DNA from: Tubulanus polymorphus | Taxonomy: Eukaryota; Nemertea; Palaeonemertea; Tubulaniformes; Tubulanidae | Direction: 5' to 3' | NCBI RefSeq assembly: GCF_964204645.1 | Contig: NC_134031.1 | Span: 5,811,001 to 5,875,000, forward strand | Length of the DNA stretch: 64,000 nt | Shown: positions 1-10,920 of the stretch, one piece after another | Layout of the letters: each line of letters opens with the position of its first letter | Numbering within the stretch: the stretch's first letter is position 1 | Translations under genes and position numbers: made by a program | The notes under the pieces: model-generated | Database searches by the model: none | What the model saw: only the letters and a program-made list of their open reading frames with translations | What the model was told of the DNA's origin: nothing

Positions 1-600
1 AACGATGAGGTATTTTACCCTATCTATGTGCAGCATATTAAAACGAAATGGAATCTATTACGAATTTTCTGGGAATTTTCTTTGCACATTCAATTTCAAT
101 GTAAACAATGAGAATGTCTTGTGTGACAGTTATGATTTAACCCCAAGTCAGTGAGACATAATGTAGTGTCATCTGCGTATTGTTTGATTTTGTAAAATTA
201 TCACTATCATGTAGAGTAACGCGCTCATGGGACACCTCTTTCTAAAGTCAATGGTTAAGGAGCAGTTTTGATATATTGGATGGAATTTTCTCCGAAGCTA
301 AAATATTCTCACGTTTTGACGATCGAAAGCTTTCATCTGATCACCAAAATGCCTCTACAGTGGAACCTCGTTACAGCGAACTTCACAGGAACAGAAAATT
401 TGTTCGTTATAACCGATAGTTGGCGCAATGTATGAAATCAATCAAATTTTCTTAATTGGCACGAAATTCTATATTTGTAATATCCGATGAATCGTTGTAT
501 CCGAGTTCGTTGTATCCAGGTTCCACCGTAGTATTCATCCCCACTTGGGGCATATGTACCTATCGACCAAGACCCATCATTTTTTCTTATTTTTTTGTAG
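1..600. other. Intron or upstream flank of the CRD-LDLa gene
   Basis: No exon is seen here. The stretch ends in a T-rich tract and AG acceptor at 599-600. Because the CRD exon that follows lacks the first two cysteines of the domain, this is probably intron. It carries one mariner-like MITE at 358-528. Confidence 0.6.
358..528. mobile_element. Mariner/pogo-like MITE with TA target duplication
   Basis: The left end begins CAGTGGAACCTCGTTAC. The right end, read on the opposite strand, begins CGGTGGAACCTGGATAC, so the ends are terminal inverted repeats of about 20 bp. TA dinucleotides flank both sides (356-357 and 529-530), the usual target duplication of Tc1/mariner and pogo transposons. At 171 bp it is too short to encode a transposase. 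A related copy lies at 29924-30090. Confidence 0.65.
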
Positions 601-754
601 GAAAGTATAAGAGGATTTTTGGACCGTGTTGATAATTATATCGTGAACGTAACGGATACGTGCAGTTTGCATTTGGGCGCGTTCGCGTGCAGCGTGGCAT
701 TCCCTCGATGCCACGAAGGACATAATATCCCGCCATGCAGACGCTACTGTAACG
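601..754 (+). CDS. CRD exon 1 of 2 in window
   Basis: The acceptor is TTTTTTGTAG before 601 and the donor is GTACGT at 755. It encodes the middle of a Frizzled CRD: a helix, then C, the motif FAC-x5-PRC, and PPCRRYCN, matching the FLC...PVC...PPCRSxC core of Frizzleds. It contains five of the ten CRD cysteines. The exon ends in phase 1. Confidence 0.85.
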
Positions 755-3700
755 GTACGTGTTCCGAGAATCTAATTACGTTTTCTAGCCAGCCATCTAT
801 AATCGAATTTATGAAAACCTAAAGGGATTTCGCAAACGACCTACTCACTCCAACCTAAGCACGCGAACGCATTGGAAACTCGTAATGATTACCAGTCAAT
901 GTAACAATTTAACTCGGCCGCAGTTCGCTTAATCACGTGAAATACGTGTACTTCAAAGTTAAACATGAACGAATTTCTGATCGCAACCTGTGGAATCAAT
1001 ACAAGGATTTCTTTTCTTAAAATGAATCTATATCTTGAATCAGAGTTCTGATTCCCATGTTAGAAACCAGATTTGAGCAAAACATTCTGTAAATTCGATC
1101 GCCGATCACGCAGCTTCTTCGATTTTCGATTTAAAAATCAAACCCCGCCTGTTTCGCTCCCGGTAGGTGTGGTGGGTTTGTAAGGGATACCAAATAAAAA
1201 CTACCAAACAAAACAGGGTCAATACATATTTTAAGATAAAAATAAACCGTAAGCAAAGTACTGAAATTTCTTCTTATGCTGATTTTGTAATGCATGATAT
1301 TTCATATCTTACGATAACCCGTTTTAATCCTATAGATATGATGGCTATATGTAAAAATGTGATACCGCAAGTGAAATTACCGCACTCGAATAACCTGCTG
1401 TGCGGTGTTCTACCCGATTCTGACGATCCGAATGTTTGCGTACCAAAACCGAAAGAAGGTGAGTTATCCGATTCTGCAAACCGGATTCGTTTACCTCGCA
1501 TTACTCGGACACGACCACCTCGGACTTTTGACTTATACCGGGACAAATACTAAATCATTGTTCGGACTTCATAGCGTACTTTCCTATCCTTAACTCGCAC
1601 TTCACTTACCTCGGACCAGTTTTGCCGGTCCCAGCTTGTCGGTGGCGAGTCTCGATGCCATCGGGTTCGAATCCCTGTCATGGAGGATGAACTGTACTTC
1701 GCATTCCGAAATTTCAAAATCAATCTTAGTCAAAATCAATCTTCTTTTTTTAGTCAATATCTCACATCTGACGATGATCTCTAGTGTGAGATCGAAACGT
1801 CGTGTTCTTATATTTTAGATTGTTTTGATGAATAAATTCTCGATTTTAGATTTCTTTTAATCTGTAGATAGTGGGTTTTTATCTTATCATCTGTTCACCA
1901 CGTTTGAGTGTGGTTATCGTACCAATCTTAGGCGAGGTTCGCTATATGAGTCTGGGTGAAATGGGCCAAGTTGCCTAGTTTTACTTAGAGGTACTTAGAG
2001 GTGTAAACTGTTAAGGAACTTGAACAATCAACTCATATCACGTTTATGAGACTGGCCCAGGTTGGAGAGTTTGATTAGATTGGGTGGTAATGGATATGCT
2101 TTGTTTTATATTTCAGCTGATTTATGCATGGCAGACGAACATCTTTGTAAAAACGGAGCTTTCGTCACCGGCCGCAGTCACTGTATTCCGCTCGTTCGTA
2201 AATGCGACAACCACGTGGACTGCGAGGACCAATCGGACGAGTCTCATTGCAACGCGTGCACGCGTCATCAGTTTCAGTGTACGGACGCGCTGATTTGCAT
2301 TCCAAACGGTCAGCGATGCGACGGCGTTAAACAGTGCGCCGACGGCAGTGACGAGCTGGACTGCGACGGAAGCTGCGAGGTAGGGGCGTTTCGGTGCGCG
2401 CGAGGCGTTGACATCGTTACGAAACGAAAATGTATAAAACCCGCGCAGCGCTGCGACAACGCGCGAGACTGCACCGACGGTAGCGACGAATCCGACTGCC
2501 CGGCGATTAAATGCACCGACCAGGAATTCACGTGTAAAACCGGACTGAACAGATATTCGAGCGAGCCGTGCGTTTTGAACCGTCACGTCTGCGACAAAGA
2601 TTTCGACTGTTTCGACAAATCGGACGAGGCGAACTGCACCTATTCGTGCGCCGAGGGCCAGTTCTCGTGTAAGAACGGTACGATCAATCGATTCCCATTC
2701 GACGGATTTTGTATCGCCGCGTCCGAGGAGTGCGACGGAGTGGTCGACTGTAAAGACGGCTCGGACGAAGAAGGATGCGGACACGAATGTCAGGACGGCG
2801 GATTCAGATGCACGGACGGCGTCAGTCACTACACGGGCAGCGCCTGTATTCCGCTCTACGACGTCTGCGACTCGTACGCCGACTGTAGCGACGGCAGCGA
2901 CGAATTGAACTGCAACATTCCCTGCGAAACTAGCGAATTCAGATGCGTTAACGGCACCGATGTCGTACATAACGATAACTGCGTCGAGAAGGACTGGAAA
3001 TGCGACCGACTGCGCGATTGTAGCGACGGCAGCGACGAGGTGGATTGCAGCGAGTCATGCGGCGCTGACCAGATCAAATGTCACACAGGCGTCATCAAAA
3101 ACTACCCTCATCGAGGATACTGTCTGCCGGCCGAGAAAAAATGCGACGGCCGCGCCGATTGCCAGGACGGAAGTGACGAAACCGGCTGCGCCGAGATACA
3201 ATGCGCCGCAGACTATTTCGAATGCGTAAGCGGTACCGATAAGAACGGCGATAAGTGCATCCCACGCAAGTACACGTGCGATAAAGATATCGATTGTTTG
3301 GACGGCTCGGATGAACACGGCGAGTGCGCGTACCAGTGCGCCCGGCATCAGTTTGAATGCCGAAACAGCACGGCCTTGAACTTCAACATGCACTACTGTA
3401 TCCCTGCTGAAAACCACTGCGACGGGAGAGTAGATTGTAGAGACGGCTCGGATGAACGCGAATGCGCAGTGATCGGCTGTCCGCCCGGCTATTTCAAATG
3501 CGTCAACGGAATCGATCGAATCAAAAAAGATCGCTGCATACCCGAGTTATTCGTCTGCGACCACGACGAGGACTGCAGCGACGGAAGTGACGAAACGAGT
3601 TGCACGTATTCGTGCGCGCAAGGCGAATTTATGTGTCACAACGGTACCGTAATACGTCACCCGTTCGTGGGTAGGTGTCTACAGCAACACGAGGAATGCG

Positions 3701-6700
3701 ACGGCTATAAGGACTGCTCCGACGGCTCGGACGAGTTCGGCTGCCAGTTCAAACTATGTCCGGCCGGTTATTTCCGATGTGAAAACGGAACGGACGTCTA
3801 CAACCACGACTACTGCATACCGGATGCGTATCGATGCGATTTCGACGACGACTGCACGGACAAATCCGACGAAATCGGTTGCGATTATTCTTGCAGTCCC
3901 GGAGAGTTCCTGTGCAAGAACGGCAGCATCAACATCTGGCCTTACAACGGACGGTGCCTACTGGACGCGTTTCGATGCGACGGTAAAGCCGAGTGCACGG
4001 ACGGTAGCGACGAGGAAGGTTGCGCGATCCCCTGCACGGAAGATCAGTTCAGGTGCGCGAACGGTACCGATTACATCGGGCACAAATGTATCCGCCGGGA
4101 ACGCACGTGCGACCGCGAACGGGACTGCTCTGACGGTAGCGACGAGACTAACTGCACCTACTCGTGCGAGCCCGGTAAATTCCAATGCTCTACGGGAACT
4201 GTGAACAAGTTCCCGTATTCGGGATATTGTATTTTCGACGGCGAGAAATGCGACGGCGTCATCGACTGCAAGGACGGCAGCGACGAGAGAAACTGTTACA
4301 ATATGACCTGTAAAGAAGGCCAATTTCGCTGTATGAACGGCACGGATCGTTACGGAGGCGACGCCTGTATTCCGGGCCGTTATCGATGCGACCGCGACGG
4401 GGATTGCACGGATAATTCGGACGAAAGCAGCTGCCAGTACCATTGCCCGGACGGCGAATTCGCCTGCAAGACCGGATCCATATCCGTACGCCCGTACACC
4501 GGCTACTGCTTACCGATGTCTAAACGTTGTAATGGAATCGACGAATGCAAAGACGAAAGCGACGAGCAGGGCTGCGACGAGGTGTGCGCCTCGTACGAGT
4601 TTACGTGTACAGGGGGCGTTAGCGTACACACTTCCAGACGTTGCATCCCGGAAGACAACAGATGCGATAGAGAACTGGATTGTACGGATAAAAGCGATGA
4701 AAACGGCTGCGAATATAAATGCGAACAGGGCCGCGAATTTATGTGCAAAAATGGCACCGTTAAAACGTGGCCATATCGTGGATACTGTATCCACGATTCT
4801 AACGTTTGCGACGGATTCGTCGACTGCGCTGATAAATCCGACGAAGAGAATTGCCGCCCGAACGATTCGAATTGCGGAGACGGAGAATTCTACTGTCTTA
4901 ACGGCACGGACAACCGCGACGACGACCGCTGCATTCCGATCATGCACGTTTGCGACCGCGAGTCCGACTGCAGCGACGGGTCGGACGAATCGAACTGCAC
5001 GTTCGTTTGCAAAGACGGCCAGTTCATGTGCCGTAACGGCACCATCAACCGGCCGCCGTTCACCGGACACTGCATCCTGGTCGCGAAAGTCTGTGACGGA
5101 ATTACCGACTGCACCGACGCGTCCGACGAAATGAACTGCGATTTCACGTGTCGGCCGGATCAGTTCCGATGCGGGTCAGGAACCAGTCGCCACACCGGAC
5201 GCTCGTGTATACCGGCCACGGATAAATGCGACCGTATTCCCGATTGTATAGACCAAAGCGACGAAGAAGGGTGCACGTATGATTGTCCCGATGGACAGTT
5301 TATGTGCGAACGTGGAGGATTGAACTCCTGGCCGTACCACTCCTACTGCATCCCTTCGGAGCAGAGGTGTAACGGCCGCGGCGACTGTAGCGATCTAAGC
5401 GACGAAATGAACTGCCCGAATGTCACGTGTCCTATCGGTTACGTTAAATGCGCGAACGGTACGAATAAAATGGGCCACGACTGCGTCGCCGAAATGCATA
5501 TTTGCGACAGGGATTTCGACTGTTCGGATCGCAGCGACGAAGCGAATTGTACGTACACTTGTAATAAGCCGGGCGAGTTCAAATGCGTCACTGGTACTCT
5601 TAGTAAAGGTTTGGGATACTGCTTGAGCGCGTCGAGCGTTTGCGACGGAACGAACGATTGTAAAGACGGTTCGGATGAAAGCGGTTGCGAGAGGAACTGC
5701 ACGGCGGACGAGTTTCGGTGCGTCAGCGGCGGAAACGTCTACCACGGAGGTCATTGCGTGCACCGTAAATTCGTCTGCGATCGAGACAGCGATTGCGTGG
5801 ACAATTCGGACGAGTTGAACTGTCAATACGAATGCGGCGTCAATAAATTCAAATGCGAAACTGGTAAAGTTAACAAATGGCTGTCGAGCGGTTATTGTAT
5901 TCCGATAGAGGAGCGGTGTAACGGCGCGTCGGACTGCGAGGACAACAGCGACGAAGCGAACTGTACCGAAGGCGAGGGAACGGCCCGGTGCGGTCCGGCG
6001 ATGTTCCGATGCGAGACCAGCGGTACTTGCATCGAGTCGAAACACCGCTGCGACAGACACAATGACTGCCGAGACGGTAGCGACGAGTCCGGGTGCTCGT
6101 ACAACTGCGGTACGGGAGAATGGCCGTGTCGGAACGGTACGATTAACAACTGGCCTTTCGTGGGTTTTTGCATCGGTCTAAGTCAAAAGTGCGACGGCCA
6201 TTTGAACTGTAAAGACGGCAGCGACGAATTCGACTGCGAAACGAGTGAAATAAGATGCGCGATAGACGAGTTTAAATGTTTAAACGGTACGAATTGGAAC
6301 GGCGACGTTTGCATCCCGGCTCACTTTCTATGCGATCGCGACGCGGATTGCTCCGATCAAAGCGACGAGAACGGCTGCAGTTACTCGTGTCCGAGCGGTC
6401 AGTTTATCTGCGAAACGGGCCATATCAACAGATACCCGTTTCACGGTTACTGCATCCCGCAATCGAAACGTTGCGACGACCGCAAAGACTGCGTCGACGA
6501 TAGCGACGAAATGTACTGCAATAACGTCACATGCGCATACGGCGCTGTGGCATGCACCACCGGCGCCAACTATTTCGGCAGTCGGTGCATATCGGAACAC
6601 CAACGCTGCGATCGGTACGCAGATTGCAGCGACGGCTCGGACGAGCTGGATTGCGAGTATAACTGCGAGGACGGTTACCACATGTGCAAGAACGGCTCGT

Positions 6701-7629
6701 TGTCGTTGTTGCCGGGATTGTGTTATCACGCGACCGAGAGATGCGACGGCATGCGCGACTGTCTCGACGGCAGCGACGAATCCGGCTGCGAAACGCCGTG
6801 CGCGCCGCGTCAGTTCCGTTGCTCGAACGGTAGCAACAACAACACTGGCGAAATATGCATCGATGACATTTATAAATGCGATCGGTATTTAGATTGTACG
6901 GACAGTAGCGACGAGGATGATTGCGTCTACGAGTGTACGGGCGATTCGTTTCGTTGCTGGAACGGCACGATATCGCAGTGGCCATATCGCGGTTATTGCG
7001 TTCATAAAGACAAAATCTGCGATGGCACCGACGACTGCGGAGACGCGAGCGACGAAGCCGAGTGCGATGGACAGACATGCGCGGATGATCAGTTCCGATG
7101 TACGAGCGGTTCGAATCGATATTTCCATCGGTCGCCGTGCGTTTTGAAACAGTACGTCTGCGATCGCGAATCGGATTGTACCGACAATTCGGACGAACTA
7201 GAATGCGCCTATCAGTGCCGCGGCGACCAGTTCGTCTGCAAAAGCGGTATTTTACAGGTGGCGCCTTATGCCGGATTCTGTATCGATAAAAGTCGAGTAT
7301 GCGACGGTCGCGCGCAATGCGAAGACCATAGCGACGAGCTCAACTGCACTAAGTCGTGCACGGCCAGTCAGTTTCGTTGCGTTAACGGCACGGATGTTTA
7401 CGGGTTCGACCCTTGTATCCCGGATTATCATCGATGCGATCGTAGCCGCGACTGTACAGACGGCAGCGACGAGCTAGCGTGCACCTACGAGTGTAAACCG
7501 GGAGAGTTCATGTGCGAAACTAAGACCGTCAACACTTACCCGTATTTCGGTTTTTGTATCCGAGCCGACAAACGATGCGATGGTAATCTCGATTGCGAGG
7601 ATGGAAGCGACGAAGAGAAGTGTCATTAA
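601..7629 (+). CDS. Frizzled-CRD plus 40-module LDLa protein (3' part of gene)
   Basis: Three exons, 601-754, 1336-1458 and 2117-7629, join in frame: codon GAT spans the first junction and GCT the second, both phase 1. The product shows a Frizzled-type CRD lacking its first two cysteines, which must lie on an exon left of the window, then 40 consecutive LDLa modules and a stop. Each module keeps six cysteines and the calcium motif D-x-S-D-E. No membrane helix, protease or other domain follows module 40, so the protein is either secreted or anchored N-terminally, upstream of this window. Corin and MFRP also combine a CRD with LDLa modules, but corin ends in SRCR and trypsin domains that are absent here. 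I cannot name an orthologue. Role inferred: extracellular ligand or lipoprotein binding. Confidence 0.9.
755..1335 (+). other. Intron within the CRD (581 bp)
   Basis: Runs from donor GTACGT to acceptor TTTTAATCCTATAG. No other feature seen inside. Confidence 0.75.
1336..1458 (+). CDS. CRD exon 2 of 2 in window
   Basis: Acceptor CCTATAG before 1336, donor GTGAGT at 1459. It encodes the last part of the CRD: MMAICKNV, then LLCGVLP, and DPNVCVPKP, giving the last three CRD cysteines in the usual C-x-LP-x-C arrangement. The exon ends in phase 1 and joins the LDLa exon. Confidence 0.85.
1459..2116 (+). other. Intron between CRD and LDLa exon (658 bp)
   Basis: Runs from donor GTGAGT to acceptor TTTATATTTCAG. 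It holds a SINE-like head at about 1635-1690. Confidence 0.75.
1635..1690 (+). repeat. SINE-like head with tRNA B box
   Basis: The sequence GATGCCATCGGGTTCGAATC includes a pol III B-box match (GGTTCGAATCC), preceded by an A-box-like GGTGGCGAGTCTCG. The same block recurs at 15355-15410 and 50265-50318 (+), and at 49811-49866 (-), so it is a dispersed family rather than a tRNA gene. No cloverleaf can be folded. Element ends are uncertain. Confidence 0.55.
2117..7629 (+). CDS. Giant exon: 40 LDL-receptor class A modules, terminal exon
   Basis: One open exon of 5,513 bp begins after TTTCAG and ends at TAA (7627-7629). I count 40 modules of about 40-50 residues, each C-x5-8-C-x(n)-C-x6-C-x4-C-D-x-SDE-x2-4-C. 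From module 7 to 40 two subtypes alternate strictly. Odd modules resemble FRC-NGTD...CIP....CDR..DC. Even modules carry a longer loop with PY/PF-x-GYC and CDG or CNG. Modules 2 and 29 have the short loop of ordinary LDL receptors. Seventeen modules have an N-G-T/S sequon just after the second cysteine. GC content is well above the flanks. Having so many LDLa modules without introns is unusual. Confidence 0.93.
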
Positions 7630-8260
7630 CAACCGTCTTTACGACTATTCCCCTTGTTCTCCCGTTGTCTTTTCTCGACGTTAATATTACCATTATCACC
7701 TTGACTTGATCTTTCCAAATTATGTTTTAGTTGCATTCAAAATGCTCTATGCATGTATATTTTGAAATAGCTTCTGTTTTAGAATCGATGGAGATAAATC
7801 TCACAATTTTGATGTTACATAGGTCTATACATACATATACGTATACATATAACTATTATTTCTCGTTTTGTAAACCGTTGATAATATTGTTGTTATAGTA
7901 CATTTTTTTCGTTGACGACACTTTGCGCAAATCACGTGATGCAGGTCATCCATTTTTGTCGACTGCGGTTTCGTTTTGTTATCGTATAATGTTTCATTCA
8001 GTGTCGGTCGATTTTTGTTGCATTCCAAAAATGTATCGACAACTCTGTTTGTCCGCTACTAACTTCTCGTTCCTCGTTCCTCTATCAGAAAAAACCATGA
8101 CGAATCTCGCGATGTACATAATGTATCGATCAGATTTTTGAACATCGCCCTCTATTGCTAATTTCTCGAAACTTGTATGCAGTCGTGTACATAAATATAT
8201 ATTTAATATATGTATTTTTCTACTTAAAGCAAACAATAAATGCATTTATAAGGAATGAAT
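7630..8260 (+). other. Likely 3' UTR of the CRD-LDLa gene
   Basis: AT-rich non-coding sequence between the stop codon and a candidate poly(A) signal. No domain or long open frame is seen. Confidence 0.55.
8235..8240 (+). terminator. Candidate poly(A) signal AATAAA for the LDLa gene
   Basis: Canonical AATAAA about 605 bp after the stop codon, the first clear hexamer downstream on this strand. Cleavage would fall near 8255-8265. Confidence 0.5.
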
Positions 8261-8301
8261 ATTGATTTTTTTCGATCATTTTTGCTCCATTCATATCGCA
8301 G

Positions 8302-8569
8302 CAGAGGACGCCCGTAGTAGATCCAGGAGTAGACATGGGGACCCCAAGAAAAATGTTAACTGCCAAATGTATTTGGGTGGGGGGTTCTTTGAAAAATAGA
8401 AGCTTCCAAATGCATTTCCCTGCATTTAACCAGTGAAATTTAACATTCAGTGACATAGCAGTTTATACTACTGATTTTTTTTCGGAATGATTTGGAATAG
8501 CGGTGTTGAAAGAAAAACACTCGAAGGGCGAATTTCAGACACCCTGGAATCCTCCTGGACCCGCCCTTG
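8302..8569. mobile_element. hAT-like MITE, degenerate
   Basis: The left end has GCAGAGGACGCCCG with a GATCCAGG block, and the right end has CTGGACCCGCCCTTG. These are decayed versions of the AGAGGCGGATCCA / GGTCCGCCCTG ends at 52032-52344. Boundaries are approximate. Confidence 0.4.
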
Positions 8570-10444
8570 TAACCATGTACAAAAACCAAAGAATTGTACA
8601 TTTTCAGTTCATGTTTGGAACATGGAGACTGGCCTGATGGCCACATCTGCGGTCAATATCGGTCGTAAGAATGATACTCTACGAATAAGCTGTTTTGCAA
8701 GTCATTATTCCTTGCTTAGTTATAAACGAAGTTGTCTCCGACACATCATCAAGGTTATGGTATCAACAATCTAGCAAGACGTAATCCTTATTACATTGTA
8801 TATCAACTTTTATTTAGAATAGATCTTTAACATACGTATTTATATTTACAAAATCTTGATAATTATTTTTACACAGAGTTACATATTTTTGTACATATTC
8901 TTATTATGTACAGTTTGTACGCGCACGATACCCTCGAATGTTGCGATGAAAACCGCGCCAAACAAAAACATTGAGATCTGGGAAGGTGAAATAACGATAA
9001 GAGGTAAAAATTTAATAGATGAGTTATAAGTGAACACTGAGAATGGTCCGGACGAGAACAGAATACAACTAACTTTCAGGTCAAGTCTTTACCGGGATCT
9101 GCATAATTTGTTAATTAAATGCGATATGTCGCATTCGATCTTATGCACTATATTAGGTAAGTCAATTTCATTTCGCTTAAAAACCTGAAATCTGATGACC
9201 TGTAAATAAAAATCTTAATTTCTCGCATCACCGGATGAGGGTAAATTCAATCAAATTCAATTGGGAATTTCATCGTTTGATTTGTTCTATAACCATTAAA
9301 TAACCATCAAATCTTATTACATAGATAAACTATGACTGAGAATTTATTTGGCTAGCAACCAAATATCCCTGTGGGAATTCATAAAATCTTAAGAAATTCA
9401 TACGTCAGTCATTCATAGGACATCGTCGAGTTAAGATATGCAAATCACCGTCGCTGTTATGCCATTTTCGTTTATCATAAGTTGGATTACGGATTTTATG
9501 GTCTTGAAATATTTGCGGAGGCGGGGAACAAATCTTAAAAGAATATTTGTTTTCTTAAGACATTGAAAAACATTTCTTAGTTTGGAGGTCATTTTCGATA
9601 ATAGTACTCGAATATTGTCTATTTACTGCCTACATAGATATTGTCCACCGCGATTTTTTGTGTTTGATGTAAAAAGATGACATGGCAGTGTTAAAACGTT
9701 ATAAATGTTGAATTTTATTTTCATAACACTATGCTTAAGGGGGCGGCGGGAAAAATCTAAATGAAATTTCGTTTTTTTCCTCGGAATCGGAAAACTCATC
9801 GACGGATCCGTAATCCAACAAATAACAAAAATATGGCTATATCACCATGAATTGCAACAGTTTCACTCGGACGAAAAAAAAAGAAGAAAATTATTTTTCA
9901 TTTAGAAGATATAAATCAGCACGGGGAAGAACAGCGTCGAAATGAAGAATTTTACGAGTTAGTCGAGCTTTTAAAAATGGATTGGAAATACACAACCATA
10001 TTGGAATGTAGCAACTATGTAATAACAGTGAGTATGGTCGGTATTTGGTATATGACACATGTAACATTAACCTATGCACATGTATATACATATATACGAC
10101 CTTTGTGAAGTCAGTACCACGGACTCTAAAACGAAGAGCCAATGGTGAATACTTTTTTTCGAATCACAGAAGTTAAGAAGCCTTGTTTACGTATAATTCC
10201 CAAGCTGTGAAATGTTTTCTTTTTAAAGTTTTTTACTATAATTTTCAACGACGGGTGTGAGATCAAAAACTTCATCGGAGAACACATTCGACTGAAACCG
10301 AATAGATTAAACCACTTTCAATAAGGAATTAAGTCGCGTCGGACTTATCTGACAACTTCGAATGGTGGATACAGCGGGCGAGCGCGTCTTTGACCTAGAT
10401 CGATAAAAAACGAACATCCAATCGAAACACTTTCTCGCGCGTTA
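8570..10444. other. Gap between two convergent genes
   Basis: No gene seen. It probably includes the 3' UTR of the minus-strand FN3 gene on its right. A minus-strand AATAAA lies at 9714-9719, another at about 9345, and a third at about 8807. Confidence 0.5.
9714..9719 (-). terminator. Candidate poly(A) signal for the FN3 gene
   Basis: TTTATT on + reads AATAAA on -, 725 bp past the stop codon at 10445. Other AATAAA hexamers lie further along, so the choice is tentative. Confidence 0.3.
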
Positions 10445-10920
10445 TCAGGCTTCCGTTTCGACCTTGACCTCGTCTTTGTGCGTTTCCTCTTCTTGCATCA
10501 TTTCTAACGTCGGTTTACAACTGACCAATTGGCTGCAAGAATCGTTTTTGTGTAAATCGCGTTTCGGGCGAGCGCCCGATTGTTTGGCCGCTTTTTTCTC
10601 CTCCTCGATCTGAAGCGCCTCGATCGATCTGAGCGTGTTCATGCGTTCCAGTTTTTGTTCCCGTTTCTCCATCGTAAACGACAGTTGTCGGCTGTACGTT
10701 TTGTAGATGACGCTGTCGGTCGGGCGTTTGCAAACGCGGATTGTCTCGAGATTTTTCGGCTTGAAACTGTACCGCGGCTCGCGCGGCTGAACGATTCGTA
10801 TGCTACCCCATTTCTGTAGGAATATCGTGACGGCAACGCACCAGATAACTACGATTATCAAAACAACAGCGAAGTCGCCGATTCTGAAGGCGCGTAAAAA
10901 CTGTTCCGAGCTTTCGCGGT
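10445..10920 (-). CDS. FN3 gene exon 3: membrane helix and cytoplasmic tail
   Basis: The acceptor reads TTGTCGTTTCAG on the minus strand, just right of 10920. The exon opens with Asp-Arg-Glu-Ser, passes a short juxtamembrane segment, then a 19-residue helix (FAVVLIIVVIWC...) followed by QKW. The tail has RxKPKN, a KREQKLERM charged stretch that could form a short coiled coil (EALQIEEEKKAAKQ), and an acidic end. The stop TGA is at 10447-10445. Confidence 0.85.

Noticed and set aside
619-822. Reading the CRD exon as a free 67-codon gene
   Set aside because: The frame passes through a clear donor at 755, and the downstream exon at 1336 completes the CRD in phase.
2122-7128. Long antisense frames opposite the LDLa exon (up to 282 codons)
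   Set aside because: Mirror images of a GC-rich repetitive coding exon. Their peptides are repeated low-complexity V/A/R-rich strings with no domain.
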